From contig JALFJQ010000043.1 of assembly GCA_022775085.1 (NCBI GenBank), forward strand, positions 31,337 to 95,336: 64,000 nucleotides of DNA. Reading direction: 5' to 3'. This DNA comes from Clostridiales bacterium. GTDB lineage: Bacteria; Bacillota; Clostridia; Oscillospirales; Oscillospiraceae. The translations under genes and the position numbers were made by a program. Below are positions 63,346-64,000 of this stretch, in pieces (the first letter of the stretch is position 1; each line of letters opens with the position of its first letter). The notes below the pieces were generated by a model. The model had not been told where the DNA came from, did no database searches, and saw only the letters and a program-made list of their open reading frames with translations.

Positions 63346-63876
63346 CTACCAATTTACCCTTTCATAGAATCTGTCGCACACTTGCGCGATGACACGATAA
63401 TCCAATATAGTGGTCAGCAAAAATAAGCAGCAAGTAAAAAAGCTCGAAACCCAAAGGTGTTTTGCCGACCCAGTGAATGCATGCACCCAGTACCAATATA
63501 ACAGCGGAAGCATCGTACAGTCACCGAATAGAAGGAAATATCGAAGAAGCCATCCACCGGAACCGCAGCTCGCAAGAATCCCCACGGATACAAATGAAAA
63601 CAGAAACGCCTTAAAAAAGCATAAAACCATGAGCATCCGTTTCATGGACAGCACTATAAAAACAACAGATAACAGAAAGGGCACGAAAACCGCATTCAGC
63701 ACACCAACGATCGACACAGGACCCGCAAAGATCCCGCACATCAAAGAAACCGTATCCTCAGGGGATACACAATAGCAAGCAACACCGAACAGTATACCGG
63801 AAAGCCAGAAGATTGCAAGAATCAGCGGCGTTTCCTTGCGAGTGTTCGTGCGTACGTAAATCGGGCTATTTTGCAC
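63346..63876 (-). CDS. Membrane protein, possibly SpoIIM-like
   Basis: 176 residues with about five helices (PLILAIFWLSGILFGVACY, FAGPVSIVGVLNAVFVPFLL, MLMVLCFFKAFLFSFVSVGI, LRYFLLFGDCTMLPLLYWYW, SSFFTCCLFLLTTIL). The pattern and the position just upstream of xerD recall SpoIIM, an engulfment protein often next to xerD, but sequence similarity is too faint to be sure. GTG at 63874-63876 chosen for its spacing to AGGGGGG; a TTG upstream is possible. Confidence 0.6.
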   Translation of the reverse strand: MQNSPIYVRTNTRKETPLILAIFWLSGILFGVACYCVSPEDTVSLMCGIFAGPVSIVGVLNAVFVPFLLSVVFIVLSMKRMLMVLCFFKAFLFSFVSVGILASCGSGGWLLRYFLLFGDCTMLPLLYWYWVHAFTGSAKHLWVSSFFTCCLFLLTTILDYRVIAQVCDRFYERVNW

Positions 63877-63946
63877 CGCCAAAGACCCCCCTAATTCAAA
63901 CAAGAGGGCCAAAACGCTTGCTTATGAAAAAAGGGAGATATGCACA

Positions 63947-64000
63947 GTGAACGATACAATAATCCACAAAATTTATGTGTTCATACTATACTCCATTTTT
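63947..64000 (+). CDS. Possible start of a divergent gene (cut by window edge)
   Basis: AAGGGAG is followed by a GTG opening NDTIIHKIYVFILYSIF, which stays open to the window end and looks like a membrane segment. Too short to identify. Confidence 0.25.
   Translation, partial: MNDTIIHKIYVFILYSIF

Overview
The window comes from a spore-forming, anaerobic Clostridia-type genome, most likely Oscillospiraceae/Ruminococcaceae. It carries spoIIID, spoIIIAA-AH, spoIIAA-spoIIAB-sigF, cotJ, a cwlD-type amidase and yunB. It also has pyruvate:ferredoxin oxidoreductase (nifJ), type III glutamine synthetase (glnN), a T-box in front of valS, an ATP-type phosphofructokinase and tandem xer-type recombinases. 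Most promoters I could place are SigA-like with 17-base spacers. There is no rRNA, CRISPR or large prophage. Three tRNAs are present: Ala-CGC, Pro-GGG and Leu-CAG.

Layout. 1-9 kb is a nitrogen block. On the minus strand run glnN, an ammonium channel fused to a PII domain, asnB, purC and purA (cut by the window edge). Diverging from them are a type I glnA and an ANTAR antiterminator. 9-19 kb holds spoIIID, a threonine-aldolase-like lyase, an AI-2E permease, nifJ, comM, thiI and a CinA-C amidase. 19-28.4 kb holds a surface leucine-rich-repeat protein, an XRE/membrane pair, tex, tRNA-Ala, an M50 protease pair, a radical SAM/DUF2344 pair and a thioesterase. 28.4-29.2 kb is accessory sequence with tRNA-Pro, a MITE-like hairpin element and repeats.

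The most striking feature is at 29.2-34.1 kb. The spore gene cotJC is split in two. Its 3' part (29197-29610) and 5' part (33421-33610) lie in the same orientation, each bordered by the same 7-bp core GGTACAG. Joining them at that core restores an uninterrupted 198-codon reading frame. The 3.8-kb insert encodes a large serine recombinase, a small protein translationally coupled to it, and, unexpectedly, a full-length glucose-6-phosphate isomerase (pgi). The predicted circular junction carries 9-bp inverted arms spaced like an attP site. I infer a sporulation-regulated excision element of the skin type that removes pgi from the chromosome as it repairs a coat gene.

34-44 kb carries cwlD, radA, a CoA cluster (coaBC diverging from panT-coaX) and the complete spoIIIA operon. 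44-54.6 kb carries a GT2 glycosyltransferase, T-box/valS, the spoIIA operon, a second MITE-like copy, a UvrD/PcrA-type helicase, yunB and ligA. 54.6-64 kb carries a secreted 5'-nucleotidase, a GH25 lysozyme lipoprotein with SH3 repeats, a GNAT with a suspicious start, tRNA-Leu, a membrane-anchored XRE protein, a XerC-like recombinase, a decayed gene remnant, pfkA, xerD and a membrane protein that may be SpoIIM-like. All assignments come from reading the sequence; no database search was possible.
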